Part shown: in pieces, positions 43,094 through 53,497 of the stretch
Layout: every line of letters starts with the position of its first letter
Position numbering within the stretch: position 1 is the stretch's first letter
Assembly: GCA_031002005.1 (NCBI GenBank)
Contig: CM061919.1
Span: forward strand, 18,733,687-18,797,686
DNA length: 64,000 nucleotides
Source: Vandiemenella viatica
Lineage: Eukaryota > Arthropoda > Insecta > Orthoptera > Morabidae
Direction of reading: 5' to 3'
Made by a program: the position numbers and the translations under genes
Notes under the pieces: model-generated
Databases searched by the model: none
Told to the model about the DNA's origin: nothing
Seen by the model: the letters and a program-made list of their open reading frames with translations, nothing else

Positions 43094-44210
43094 AACTCAA
43101 TAATAAATGTCCGGAATTGCATCAGCGTCGGGTTGATGTGGCGTATGTCGATCGGTGGTTATGTACTGGCGGGTAGTAGTTGATTTATTAAATATGCGGT
43201 TATGCTGTCTGGATATTTTTCCCAGATCCGTAAAACGTCTTTTATAAATATAGCAAGAGATTTATATTTAACATCTTGTAGCTCGAGGCCTCCTTTGCTG
43301 AGTGGTAGAGTCAGGGTTTTAAACTTTATTTTAAATATTTCCCCTTGCTGTGCGAATTACCCTATTGCCGACTCTATATCCTTTGATATATCGTTGGGAA
43401 TGGGCAAGATGTGTGAAGTGTACCATGCCTTTGATAGTGCCATGGAGTTTACAAATCTTACTTTTTGAATCATGTTCAATTCTCTTAATTAATTGGTATT
43501 GAGTAATGACCTGACAGAGTGCAGTATTTCTTTCCAGTTTAGCGCCATCAAGCTCTGCTGGGAGTGAAGTCAATGCCAAGTTTTCTCATCTTCTTTAATT
43601 CTGTCCATTTAGATCTCATTTCGTTAATACTTCGCCTAATGTTCATTATTTTTGTTTTCTTATTGTTGGTTACTGTGCCCGACGCTTTACAGTATGATTC
43701 TAGTATACTTTCCACGATTTTTAGCTCATTGTTGTCTTTTATCAACACAGTGACGTCGTCTGCATATGCTCGGGTGGTAATTTTTTTCCCATTTATGATG
43801 ATTCCTTCCAGGTGACGGTTCAAACATATTATTAGTGGTTCTATTGCGAGAGCAAATAAGTCCATAGACAGAGGGCATCCCTGTCTAACTGATCTGTTTA
43901 TTTCTATTTGCCTAGATAATCTTCCATTGATCAGCATTCGTGATTTTCCACCTCCTAAGATATTTTTTAATAATTTTATGAAGGTACTATTGTAGCCCAT
44001 GGTTTTTAGTGTTCTGTAAATGTGCTCATGACTAACCATGTCAAACGCTTTTAGGAAGTCTACGGAGAGGACTGCTACTCGACATTTTGCTGCCTCCACT
44101 GCAGTCATGGTGTCTCTGATGTCCATTAGCGTGTGTATTATCGACCGTGATAAACCACTGAGCTGCCAGTCCACTACACGGAAACACGGTACGGAGACGT
44201 CCACATCCAA
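43094..44210 (-). pseudogene. L1/Tx1-like non-LTR element: reverse transcriptase
   Basis: The 220-codon frame at 43548-44210 holds VAVLSVDFLKAFDMVSHEHI (motif A), NRSVRQGCPLSMDLFALAIE (motif B, long QGCPLS form) and RAYADDVTVLI (motif C, both catalytic Asp). Then come TVTNNKKTKIMNI and LKKMRKLGIDF. The ORF is open upstream at 44210, where the 5' part is missing. A frameshift follows near 43550. The QGCPLS motif and the C-terminal Cys/His end suggest an L1/Tx1-like clade; I am not sure of it. Confidence 0.85.
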
Positions 44211-44237
44211 CGTGTCTGTCTATCGCCGTATTTCGAA

Positions 44238-44425
44238 GTTATGAGACAAAATGGGTTATTTATACAGATAATTTTTCAACCAAATGTAGACAGTATTTTT
44301 CTCCTTGTTTCAAAGGATAAGTGTGCAAAGTTTCATCGAGATCGGATGAAAACTGTGGATTTGTATGAAGAACATACAAACAAACAAACAAACAAACATT
44401 CATCTTTATATATAAAGATAGTGTT
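44238..44425 (+). repeat. RTE-like 3' end with (ACAA)n and short hairpin
   Basis: The sequence gtttcatcgagatcggatga, then gtggatttgtatgaagaacatac, then five to six acaa units, then ctttatatataaagatag is the characteristic 3' end of RTE-type elements. Only the non-coding tail is present, in the opposite orientation to the adjacent RT. Confidence 0.6.
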
Positions 44426-44429
44426 GAAA

Positions 44430-44940
44430 GACAAGGCTTCACGCAACCGATTGAAATCACAAGTGTACACCCCGTGCAGGCGTTCCGCAGTCCGACACTA
44501 CGAAATTAATCTTTGATTATAAGTACTAATTTCACTTTTATGTAGTTTCTATGTTCATACTTTACAGGAAAGAGAGAACGTTATTCAATAGTAATTATTG
44601 ATATTGGTAAGGTTTAGAGGAGGCAGATTGCTTTAAACATCTCCGTACCACATTAAACGACTTCTACCTTCAGAAACTAGTTTTTTTGGCACAGACTAGC
44701 ACCAACAGTAATACAATTTTCGTGAACATGAGGTATTTCACTGTAAAATTCATACAAAGTTAGGTAATGTTGACAGGATAGGACTGGGTATCCAATCCCA
44801 CGGATTGTGGTTCAACCCCTTCATGTTTGTCCCAGAGTGTCTCGTTAAGCGATTACGTACACTCATATCTAAATATCCGTACACCCCTGTGTAATGAGGA
44901 ATTGAAAGCTAGATGCGACGACAAGCGGACCTGCTAGAGT
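44430..44940. other. No gene recognised
   Basis: AT-rich, no supported feature. Confidence 0.5.
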
Positions 44941-46245
44941 AAAAGGAGGCGGGGAGTATTGTGTAGTCTATCACAATAGTGTAGTGACTTCGAACGTGGA
45001 CTAGTCATTGGAAGTCTTTTTTTTTTTCTTATGGCTTTACGCCTCGTCGACGTAGAGGTCATTAGAGGGGGGAAATTACGGGGGACAAGGAACTGAAAGA
45101 AATTCAGCCATTGCATTTTTGAAGGAAGCATCCCGGTATTTCCCTGGAGTGATTTGGGGAAACCATGAAAAGCACAAATCTGGATGCCAGAACGGGAATT
45201 CCTCCCGAACACGTGGCAAGAACATAAACCGTTCACCCACCACGCTCGATCATTGGATGTCACTTGTGTAACATATCAATTAGGGAGGTTTCAACACTTC
45301 CAGAGCTGTTCATATCGACTGTTAATGACGTGGTTGTGAAGTGGAAACGTGAAGGAGCGACACAATTAAACCAATACCAGATATTATTTTAATGACGAAC
45401 AGGGAGGGTTGGGCATTGGGTAGGGTGTTTGTAAAAATTTACAAGTAATCGGCGGCAGCAATCGCTCGTGAATTACTGAGTGTTACCAGCTGTCCAGCCA
45501 GCATAATGACTGTGCGTCTGGACTTAAAAAGAATGGGGAACAAAGGTCGAGCTGTTGCTCGTAAGTCAAATACTTTTGCAGTCTGCTAAGTGACGCTAGA
45601 GGTGGTGTAAAGAGCGGCGCCAGTGCACGGTATACGACTGGAAGAGAGTGGTTTGGAGTGATTTATGGCAAACCGATGGAACTCTTCGGTTTGGTGAAAG
45701 CCTAGTTAACATCATTTACTACCGTATATAGTGCTAACAGTGAAATGCGGACGAGGTTGTGTTATGGTTTTGCGTGTTTATCGTAGTTAGCGTGTAGTGC
45801 AATTATTATGCTTATTTTTTTAATTTAAAAATAAAGATGTTCTATATACGCAAATATATGTACCTATTTTACCCCATCTTGAATTTCGTACGGAAAAGGA
45901 CCAGTTCGGTGAGGCTGACTGTTTGTATCAGCATGACAATGCACCTTGTCATCAAGTTGCATCTCTGAGGCAATGGTTTGTGGACAGTAAACTTACTGAA
46001 ACCGACTTATAAGCCCAAGTCCCAACTTGAATCTAATGGAACAGCTTGGTTCTGAGTTAGAACATCGAATGCACTCCAGAGCCCAGCGTGCAACATCACT
46101 GCCTTCTCTGGTTTCAGTTCTTGATGAAGAATGGTCTGCGATTCCTCTATAGGCATTCAGACACATCATTGAAAGCTTCCCCAGCAGAGTTAAAGCCGTC
46201 ATGAAGGCAAAAGTTGGACCCATCTCCTATTTAGGTCAAACTAGA
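44941..46245 (+). pseudogene. Tc1-like transposase pseudogene
   Basis: Plus-strand frames in order: a helix-turn-helix part with STVNDVVVKWKREGATQLNQ, then SAAAIARELLSVTSCPASIM and TVRLDLKRMGNKGRAVARK. The core follows with TVYDWKRVVWSD (first Asp region), LWQTDGTLRFGE, CLYQHDNAPCHQVASLRQWF (second Asp region, QDNAPCH), LNLMEQLGSELEHRMHSRAQ (DDE/DDD C-region) and RHIIESFPSRVKAVMKAKVG. The order and spacing match a Tc1/mariner transposase of about 340 residues. At least four stops or frameshifts are present, for example after LNQYQ and near 45990. A SINE sits inside the N-terminal part. Confidence 0.85.
45012..45249 (-). repeat. tRNA-derived SINE inside the Tc1 transposase pseudogene
   Basis: The minus-strand head has gagcgtggtgggtgaacgg; the body has aaatctggatgccag... 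and ggagtgatttggggaaacc; the end has a poly(A) (T-run 45018-45028). A perfect 8-bp target duplication TCATTGGA lies at 45004-45011 and 45250-45257. Deleting the SINE with one copy restores the transposase reading frame context around the helix-turn-helix. Confidence 0.92.
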
Positions 46246-46259
46246 CGACCCGTGTGAAA

Positions 46260-48235
46260 ATTTCGCGAATAAAATGCGATGAATAGTGAGGTTGAATATA
46301 ATGTCACCAAGTTCAGTCATTATTCTTCATACTCCTGCTTCATTTATCGATTTTGGTTAGAAATCCAGGGAGATAAATGGCTCGGACACAAAAAACCTAT
46401 TTCAGAAATATTGACATTTTTGCGCTTTATGGGTCGAATTACGAAACATTCCTTTCTTAGAATATAATGTTACCACGGCGGAAACCTTAGTCTTTAATAC
46501 GATATGTCATTTATCTATATCGATTAGATATCAAGGGAAATACAAGGCTCGTGACACAAAAATACGTTTTAGAACAATTTATACTTTTTGCCTTTAATAG
46601 TTGAATTCCAAACACTTCTTTCTTAAAATATGATGTCAGCAAAGCTGAGACATTATTCCTCACAATCGTACTTGATTTTTCAATTTTGGATAGATTTCAA
46701 GGGAGATAAGTGGCTCGAGACACAAAAAACGCATTTTAGAAAAATTGACTTTTTTGCCTTTTATGGGTCGAATTACGAAAAGTTCCTTTCTTAAAATATA
46801 ATGTTACCACGGCGGAGACCTTATTCTTTAATATGATACCTCATTTATCTATATCGGTTAGATATCAAGGGAGATAAATCGCTCGTGACACAAAAATCGG
46901 TTATAGAAAAATTTATACATTTTTCCTTTAAGGGTTAAATTCCAAAAACATTCTTTCTTAAAATATGATTTCACAAAGCTGATACATTACTCCTTATATT
47001 CCTACTTCATTTATCGATTTTGGTTAGATATCCATGGAGATAAATGGCTCGAGATACAAAAAACGCATTTTAGAAAAAGTGACATTTTTGCCCTATAAGG
47101 GTCGAATTACGAAAAATTCCTTTCTTAAAATATAATGTTACCATGGCGGAGACCTTATTCTCTAATATGATACCTCATTTATCTATATCGGTTAGATATT
47201 AAGGGAGATAAATCCCTCGTGACACAAAAATGCGTTATTGAAAAATTTATACTTTTTCCCTTTAAGGGTTGAATTCCAAACACATTCTTTCTTAAAATAC
47301 GATGTCACAAAGCTGAGATATTACTCCTCATAATCCTACCTCATTTTTCGATTTTGGTTAGATATTCAGGGAGATAAATGGCTGGAGATACAAAAAACGC
47401 ATTTTAGAAAAAGTGACATTTTTGCCCTATAAGGGTCGAATTACGAAAAATTCCTTTCTTAAAACATAATGTTACCATGGCGGAGACCTTATTCTTTAAT
47501 ATGATACCTCATTTATCTATATCGGTTATATATCAAGGGAGATAAATAGCTCGTGACACAAAATCCGTTGTAGTAAAATTTATACTTTTTCCTTTTAAGG
47601 GTTGAATACCAAAAACATTATTTCTTAAAATATGACGTCACAAAGCTGAGACATTACTCCTCATAATCCTACTTCATTTATCGATTTTGGTTATATATCC
47701 AGGGAGATAAATGGCTCGAGACACAAAAAACGCATTTTAGAAAAAGTGAAATTTTTGCCCTTTAAGGGTCGAATTACGAAAAATTCCTTTCTTAAAATAT
47801 TATGTTACCATGACGGAGACCTTATTCTTTAATATCATGTCTCATTTATCTATATCGGTTAGGTATCAAGGGAGATAAATAGCTCGTGACACAAAAACGC
47901 ATTGCAAAAATATTGATACTTTTGCCCTTTAAGGGCTGAATTCCGAAAAATTTCTGTGTTAGTATATTACGTCACTCAACCGGAGATATTAATCTTTAAA
48001 ATAATACTTCATTCAACGATTTCAGATAGATATCGAGGTAGATAAATGACTTGTAACACGAAAAACAGCATTTTAGAAAAATTGATATTTTTGCCCTTTA
48101 AGGGTCGAATTCCGAAAACTTCCTTTCTTAAAATATGATGTGACCAAAGTGGAGACCATAAGCTTTAAAATGACACCTCATTCATTGATTTCGGTTAATT
48201 ATGAAGGAAGATAGAGGCTTGTGACAAAAAAAACC
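46260..48235 (+). repeat. 167-bp satellite array, twelve monomers
   Basis: The landmark agggagataaat (or a close variant) recurs near 46371, 46536, 46704, 46872, 47036, 47205, 47372, 47540, 47705, 47872, 48040 and 48209, a mean step of 167 bases. In the first nine or so, alternate monomers differ consistently: one type has tcgattttggttag and gctgagacatta, the other has ctatatcggttag and cggcggagacctta. This gives a dimer of about 334 bases. Each carries ccctttaaggg, an 11-base palindrome. No ORF. Confidence 0.95.
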
Positions 48236-48305
48236 TTATAGAAATAATATATATATGATAATAGGGAACGTGACATGGATAAAGCCTATCTGTAGTTTCA
48301 GATGG

Positions 48306-48679
48306 TGTGAGATAACAACCATACAGGTTGGCTAAACTGTGACTTATATAGCAGGCGAAAGATTATCTATGAGTTTATAATAATTTTTGTTGTTGTGGAA
48401 AAAATATATTGATAAGTAGTCTGAAGTGTGAATATTTCTTTCAAATCAAAAAAGTATAATTGTAAATAGGTTAGAGAAGTCAAGAAATGTTTCTTTTAAT
48501 TGAAAAATATTGATTAATATGCAGATGAATTATTAAAGCAAGGAAGCTATCACAAGACATTTTGGTATGTGTCCAAAATGCAATACGGGCTGCAGAAAAT
48601 CACAAGAGTGTAACCTTGCAAAATTGGCGAAGCCTCGACAGGACAAAAGTTACAGAAAATAAAAGTATTTAACCTTGCA
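48306..48679 (+). mobile_element. 5' LTR of non-autonomous LTR retrotransposon
   Basis: TGTGAGATAACAACC... to ...TTTAACCTTGCA. It matches 55721-56104 over its length (about 90 percent by eye). The host word ATGG precedes it (48302-48305) and follows the 3' LTR (56105-56108), a clean 4-bp duplication. A sequence TGGCGAAGCCTCGACAGGAC, similar to a tRNA-Arg PBS, lies inside the LTR about 60 bases from its end, preceded by its own TAACCTTGCA. Confidence 0.93.
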
Positions 48680-49219
48680 AAATTTGCTACGGTCGACTGA
48701 ACGTAGGAAAGTAATTAATGTTTAAAAAAATTATCTATTCCAAAAACAAACCTGCAATCATCGGAAGTGGAATATCGACTTGTACCGGTATGTGAAAGCT
48801 TTGATTAACATTTTTGCAGCAGTTGGCAATATCCTGCTCCATGGATCGGCAGTAGAAGACTACACATTTCTATGCAATTTTAGAATAGAAATACAGTTAA
48901 TTTAATAATTTGTGTTGGAAAATTGTAAACAGATTTGTTTGTATAAAAAATTTCAGTTACAGTCAGTAGACGACTCCAGAGCTGTGTAATTTTATATGAA
49001 ATGTTAGTATTTTATTTATCTAAGCTTTTAAACTGAATTGCAGTGTTACATATTTTGTTTATATCGTCGTTGAATCAGTTTCCAATTAGTAAGTGATTTT
49101 CCGTTACGACGTATTTTGTGTCTGTAGTGACAATTTTTTTCACTGAATTATTTTTGGCAAAGTTTAAGACGTGTAACTGCGGTGTTGGTAGTAATTGAAT
49201 TAATTTCATTTTGGTCAGA

Positions 49220-49705
49220 ATGGCTAATAATAAGGATAGCGAAATTCAAAGAAGGGAAGACAACAATATATGTGAAAATGATTCCAGAGGTATCGTGCCT
49301 GAGTTAAACGTGGTGGTGTAACGGATAGCGTTCTGGCCTCGCATTCGGGAGGACGGCGGTTCGAATCCCCGTCCGGGCATCCAGATTTATGTTTTCCATG
49401 GTTTTCCAATTCACTCCAGGCAAATGCCGGGATTCTTCATTTAAAAGGCCATGGCCGAATTCCTTCCCATCCCGTGGCCCCATCCTTTCCCGTCTCTGAA
49501 GACCTCGCTGTTGAGACCCGTAAAGCAGTTAAAAAAGAAAATTAAACGATCGTGGATTAAATACTTTTTAGAAAGGTGATAAATCTGAGACATTGGACAA
49601 CCTATCGGAAATTCAAAGTGATTTCATGAGTAATGTTACGGAAAAAGGTACTACAGAACCATTTGAGAATAAAATAACTATTTTTCGTGAAAACTGTGGG
49701 TGGCA
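49220..49705 (+). pseudogene. Gag-like ORF of the LTR element, N-terminal part
   Basis: ATG at 49220 opens MANNKDSEIQRREDNNICEN and runs to the SINE at 49311. Beyond it the frame continues with KGDKSETLDNLSEIQSDFMS and TEPFENKITIFRENC, then the CR1-like insertion. One in-frame TAG follows the SINE. The composition (Glu, Lys, Asn, Gln) fits a coiled-coil Gag; no zinc knuckle is seen. The assignment rests on position after the 5' LTR. Confidence 0.6.
49311..49548 (+). repeat. tRNA-derived SINE inside the gag-like ORF
   Basis: The head has gtggtggtgtaacggatagcg (A box) and ggttcgaatccccgtccggg (B box). The body has ccatggttttcc, ggcaaatgccgggattct and ggccatggccgaattccttc, and the tail is A-rich. 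TTAAACG occurs on both sides (49304-49310 and 49542-49548). A similar tail at 60.8 kb also ends ttaaacgat, so this may be SINE sequence rather than a true target duplication; CGTGG is an alternative. Confidence 0.9.
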
Positions 49706-50335
49706 GAGGGTGCTCAGCACCAAACCTAATCTCTTTGTTGTGCATTCCAATCCCTAATGGTACGAGGAAAAAAAGAATTCATATAAGAATCAGTGCGGCA
49801 CCTTATTTCTCTAATTTTATCTTTCCTGTCATTCTGACCCAAATAGGTTGGTGGACGAAGTATTTCACTACACTCGTAGGTGAAAGTGGGAGTACGCATG
49901 TTTACCAATAAGTTTATACGAAACGTGCGTCGTCTATCTACCAGAGACTCCCAGCCTAGTCTACTAATCAGTTCTGTAACGCTTTCATAACGACTGTAGC
50001 AAGCGGTCACGAATCGAGCGGCTCTTCTCTGTACTTTCTCTATACTTTCGATCAACCCATTACGAAACGGATCCCAAATGGCACAACAATAGTCCAAATG
50101 TGGATGCACGAGAGATTTGTACACTATATCCTTTGTTTGTTCATTACAATTTTTCAAGATTCGACCCCATGAATCGCAGCCTAGACTTAGCTGTACCTAC
50201 TAAAGAATTAATGTGTATGTCTCATTTCATGTTCCTTTGTACTGTGACTCCCAAATATTTCATAGAATCGAAAATATCTATAACTGAATTTTTGAACTCG
50301 TATTTTGAACAATTGGATTCTTTTTGTTAGTTATG
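49706..50335 (-). pseudogene. CR1-like element: RT thumb and C-terminal part
   Basis: The minus strand gives IVYKSLVHPHLDYCCAIWDP, ESIEKVQRRAARFVTACYSR, GWESLVDRRRTFRINLL, MRTPTFTYECSE and NSFFPRTIRDWNAQ, the last blocks of a CR1/L2 ORF2. The 3' end (about 49703) begins gggtggcagagggtgctcagc on the plus strand. It belongs to the same family group as the fragment at 15 kb. Confidence 0.88.
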
Positions 50336-50760
50336 CTCATTGTCTTACACTTTTTACAATTTAGTGTAAGTTGCCACTCAGCGAACCAAGCCAAAATAAC
50401 ATCCAGATCACGCTGAATTGCTAAACAATCGGCCAAATTCCTTACTTCCCTATAAATAACTGCAAACAATCTAAAAAGGCTTTTCAATTTGTCTCCGAGA
50501 TCGTTTATAAGAATTAAGAAAAGAAGTGGTCCTATTACACTTCCTTAACGTACACCCAATGTAACATCTAGATTAGAAGAACTTTCTCCTTCAACAACGA
50601 CATACTGCGATCGACCAGTTAGAAAATCCTTTATCCATTCACAAAGCTGATTCGATATACCGTACGCTCGTAGCTTCGCTAAAAGGCGGTTGTGTGGCAT
50701 GGGGTCAAAGGCTTTCTGAAAATCTAAAAAAATTGGACCCTTCACGAACTAGTACTGGAA
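50336..50760 (-). pseudogene. CR1-like element: RT palm with catalytic deletion
   Basis: IFLDFQKAFDPMPHNRLLAK is motif A and GSVIGPLLFLILINDL motif B after a TAA at about 50548. Motif C should read LFADD.VIYRE in this family but reads LFRLFAVIYREVRN. The residues that include both catalytic Asp are missing, an in-frame loss of about 9 bases near 50470. The upstream RT fingers (roughly 100 codons) are also missing near 50755. The RT is certainly inactive. Confidence 0.85.
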
Positions 50761-51720
50761 TATTGCTGTTGGTACAACTGACTTATCGAACATACGACCA
50801 AAATTTCTTTGGGTTTTCTGCGAGACTCTTAGAGAGAGTGTTTGAATGAAAATCGTTGAAGGACTCACGCATCACATTCTTCACACGTCCTCTTAACTCA
50901 GCCAAGGTTTCTAAATCGCTGCGAGACCTCTTTCTTCTGTAGCGTGCGTCTATCCTTCTTTGTTATTTGAGAAATCTTTTTACTTCGCATGTGTACCACG
51001 GTGGATCATTCTCCCCATTTATTTTCCGCTTCGGTATATGTACTTCCATACATTCCCTGACTATATGTATAAATTGATGCCACATCTCTTCAACGGTGTC
51101 CTTTGTTAGCTTAAAGTTATGGTAATTATTCCTCAGGTAGGTTCTAAAACATTCCTTTGAGGCCTTACTGAATCTGTATACAATCCGTCCATTTCCCCTT
51201 TTTCGCTTGGTCATTATTTTGATAGTCGCAATTACCGCTTTGTGATCGCTTATTCCAGTGGTCGTTGAAATGTCGGTGAATAATTCTGGCCTGTTAGTAA
51301 CTAGCTACCGTTATGATACCACGTAGGTTTATTAACTAGCTGCTCGAGATGATTATCGGAGAATAAATCGAGAATTACTTCAGAAGCTGCCTTATCCCTG
51401 CTACCAGAAATGTGAACATAATTACGCCAGTCGATATAAGGCAGATTGAAGTCGCCTCCCAGAATCATAGCATGATCCTGAAAACGGCTAGCTATACTGT
51501 TAACATTAATTCTTAATTCCTCGGCGAAAGCTATGTCAGAATCGGGTGGACGGTAGAAGGCGCCTATGACGAGTTTTGGCCCAGTAACATTGAGTTTAAT
51601 CCAAATGATTTCACAGATATTATCGACTTCTATTTCATTACATGGGAGAAATTTACTCACAGCTATAAATACCCCACCTCCATGAGAATGTAATCTGTCT
51701 TTAGGAAAAACGTTCATGTT
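50761..51720 (-). pseudogene. CR1-like element: endonuclease and linker
   Basis: The frame at 51301-51717 shows HGGGVFIAVSKFLPCNEIEV, IGAFYRPPDSD and ILGGDFNLPYIDW (catalytic Asp, Asn), then GISDHKAVIA (catalytic SDH) in the next frame. A linker follows, KMTKRKRGNGRIVYRF and YTCEVKRFLK, then NPKKFWSYVR. Stops near 51299 and 50960 break the ORF. The APE-type endonuclease nicks the target. The N-terminal part with the catalytic Glu lies beyond 51720 but is decayed. Confidence 0.82.
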
Positions 51721-51959
51721 GTCTTTAAACGTTTCGGCGGAACTTATTTCCGGTTTTAGCCAACTTTTTGTACCGATAATGATATCCGCTTCTGTGCTAC
51801 AAATAACGCTTTAAAGTTCTGGTTGTTTGTTACAAACGCTTCTACAGTTAATTACAAGTACTTTTAACTGTTGTGACTCTTTTACGTTCCTCCTAAATTC
51901 CTGTGTTGCATCTGATTGGGTTGCCCGTAACTGTATTTGGTGTTTCGGGTCTTCCTCCC

Positions 51960-52931
51960 TCAGCCTAAAAAACCACCCAGTGTATTCCACACGGCCCCTG
52001 CCACCCGTGTAGCCGATTCACGTGTGTAGTGCACACCTGACCTATTCAAGGGAAACCTACATGACTCAACCCTGTGGCGGAGATCGAGAAATCTGCAGCC
52101 AATATCATGACAGAAATGTCGTAGTCTCTGGTTCAACCCCTCAATACTGCTCTGAACCAGAGGTACACAATCAACTCTGTCTACGATGCTACAGATGGTT
52201 AGCTTCGCCGAAATCTTGCGGCCACTGGCCACAGAGTTCACCCTTTCAGCCAGCCTTCGGAAGGAAGAGAGGATAACCTCCGACCCAAGGCGACAAGCAT
52301 CGTTGGTGCCGACGTGAGCCACAATCTTCAGTTGGCTACACCCCATTCGTTCTATGGCATCCGTGATGGCCTGCTCCACATCTCGGATCAGACCACCCGG
52401 AATACACACCGAATGGACGTTGGATTTCTTCCCCGAGTAATCCGCCATTTCCCTAAGGGGCTCTATAAATCGCCTAACATTAGAGCTCCCAACTACCAGA
52501 ATACCCTTCTGCGATCGCCCAGACCTAGCGGGCTGGGGGGCCGTCAGCTCGCAGAATGACAATTGCGGGACTGAATCAGCCTCTGACAATACGTCATACC
52601 GGTTGGACAGTCGAACAAGTTCACCGTCTTGGCCTTTAAGCCTGTTCGACTGCCCCCGTGTGCGGCTTCGAAGTCTGGTAGCCATATGCCAGTCACCGTC
52701 AGGTGACCTAGGCACAGCCTCCAGCTTTTCAGCCTGGGTTGCAGGTACAATGCTCGACATAGGTGAATCAGTGAGCGGCATGGCTACATCGAGTCCCCCA
52801 ATATCGCATCTGCTGCAACGTTCTATGGCAGCTTCCAGCTGTGTAACTTTCGCTAACACAGCAGCAAGCTGAGCGCGCAAATCAGCTACCTCAGCTCGCG
52901 TCTGCACACAGCAATCACAGTCCCTAGACAT
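51960..52931 (-). CDS. CR1-like ORF1 with coiled coil and SGNH-esterase domain
   Basis: A complete 323-codon frame from ATG at 52931 to TAG or stop at 51960. Residues 8-40 (RAEVADLRAQLAAVLAKV..LEAAI) form a heptad-like coiled coil followed by CSRC. Residues 85-120 are basic (RLRSRTRGQSNRLK), as in RNA-binding ORF1 proteins. Residues 140-320 are an SGNH hydrolase: block I GILVVGSSNVRRF (Ser), block III IVAHVGTNDACRL (Asn, Asp), block V RSGVHYTRESA (His). CR1/L2 elements are known to carry an esterase in ORF1. No break is seen. Confidence 0.88.
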   Translation of the reverse strand: MSRDCDCCVQTRAEVADLRAQLAAVLAKVTQLEAAIERCSRCDIGGLDVAMPLTDSPMSSIVPATQAEKLEAVPRSPDGDWHMATRLRSRTRGQSNRLKGQDGELVRLSNRYDVLSEADSVPQLSFCELTAPQPARSGRSQKGILVVGSSNVRRFIEPLREMADYSGKKSNVHSVCIPGGLIRDVEQAITDAIERMGCSQLKIVAHVGTNDACRLGSEVILSSFRRLAERVNSVASGRKISAKLTICSIVDRVDCVPLVQSSIEGLNQRLRHFCHDIGCRFLDLRHRVESCRFPLNRSGVHYTRESATRVAGAVWNTLGGFLG

Positions 52932-52959
52932 ACTGCTTTTTAAAAAAGAAAAATGAACA

Positions 52960-53497
52960 GAATCTCGAACTTATCTGTACTGGAAAAACTCAGTGAGAAC
53001 ACTATTCAAATCTACACCCCACTAGAGATAAAATGTAACACAAAAATAAGCTACTGAGGAAACGACGTTAAACTGCTAATAACCTGTACTTCTTACAAAA
53101 AGTAAACAGAGATAACACTAAGCAAATCCACACACCACTAAAGATGAAATGTCAAGCTAAATTACGCTACTTTACTGAGTGACCATCCAAATGCAACTAA
53201 CCTCTACTTTTTACAAAAGTAAACACTCAGATATAAAACTAACTAAATCTACACACCACTAAAGATAAAATGTCAAGCTAAATCACGCTACTTTACTGGG
53301 TGACCGTCCAACTGCAACTAACGTCTACTTTCTACAAAAGTAAGCACTCGGAGATAAAACTAACTAAATCCACACACCACTAAAGATAAAATGTCAAGAT
53401 AAATCACGCTACTTTACTGAGTGACCGTCCAACTGCGTCCTCTACTTTCTACAAAAGTAAACACTCAGAGATAAAACTACCTAAATCCACACACCGT
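52960..53497 (-). promoter_or_regulatory. CR1-like 5' UTR: about 4.5 tandem 120-bp monomers
   Basis: Directly upstream of ORF1. The landmark ccactaaagat.aaatgtcaag (plus strand) starts near 53019, 53135, 53256 and 53377, giving steps of 116, 121 and 121 bases, with a partial unit to 53497. Each monomer has ttttacaaaagtaaacactc and gctactttactgagtgacc. The first one, nearest the ORF, is most diverged. Tandem 5' UTR monomers act as promoters in mouse L1 elements; here the role is inferred. Confidence 0.85.

Noticed and set aside
44941..46245. Active Tc1 transposon
   Set aside because: Stops, frameshifts and a SINE interrupt the transposase, and I found no terminal inverted repeats flanking it.
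46260..48235. CRISPR-like array
   Set aside because: Units are head-to-tail repeats of the full 167 bases with no variable spacers, in a eukaryotic context. This is a satellite.
49311..49385. Functional tRNA gene
   Set aside because: The A and B boxes are present but arms are mismatched, and the same head occurs fused to one body at several sites, so it is a SINE.
51827..52872. Plus-strand frames over the CR1-like ORF1
   Set aside because: They are shadows of the esterase ORF1 on the minus strand.
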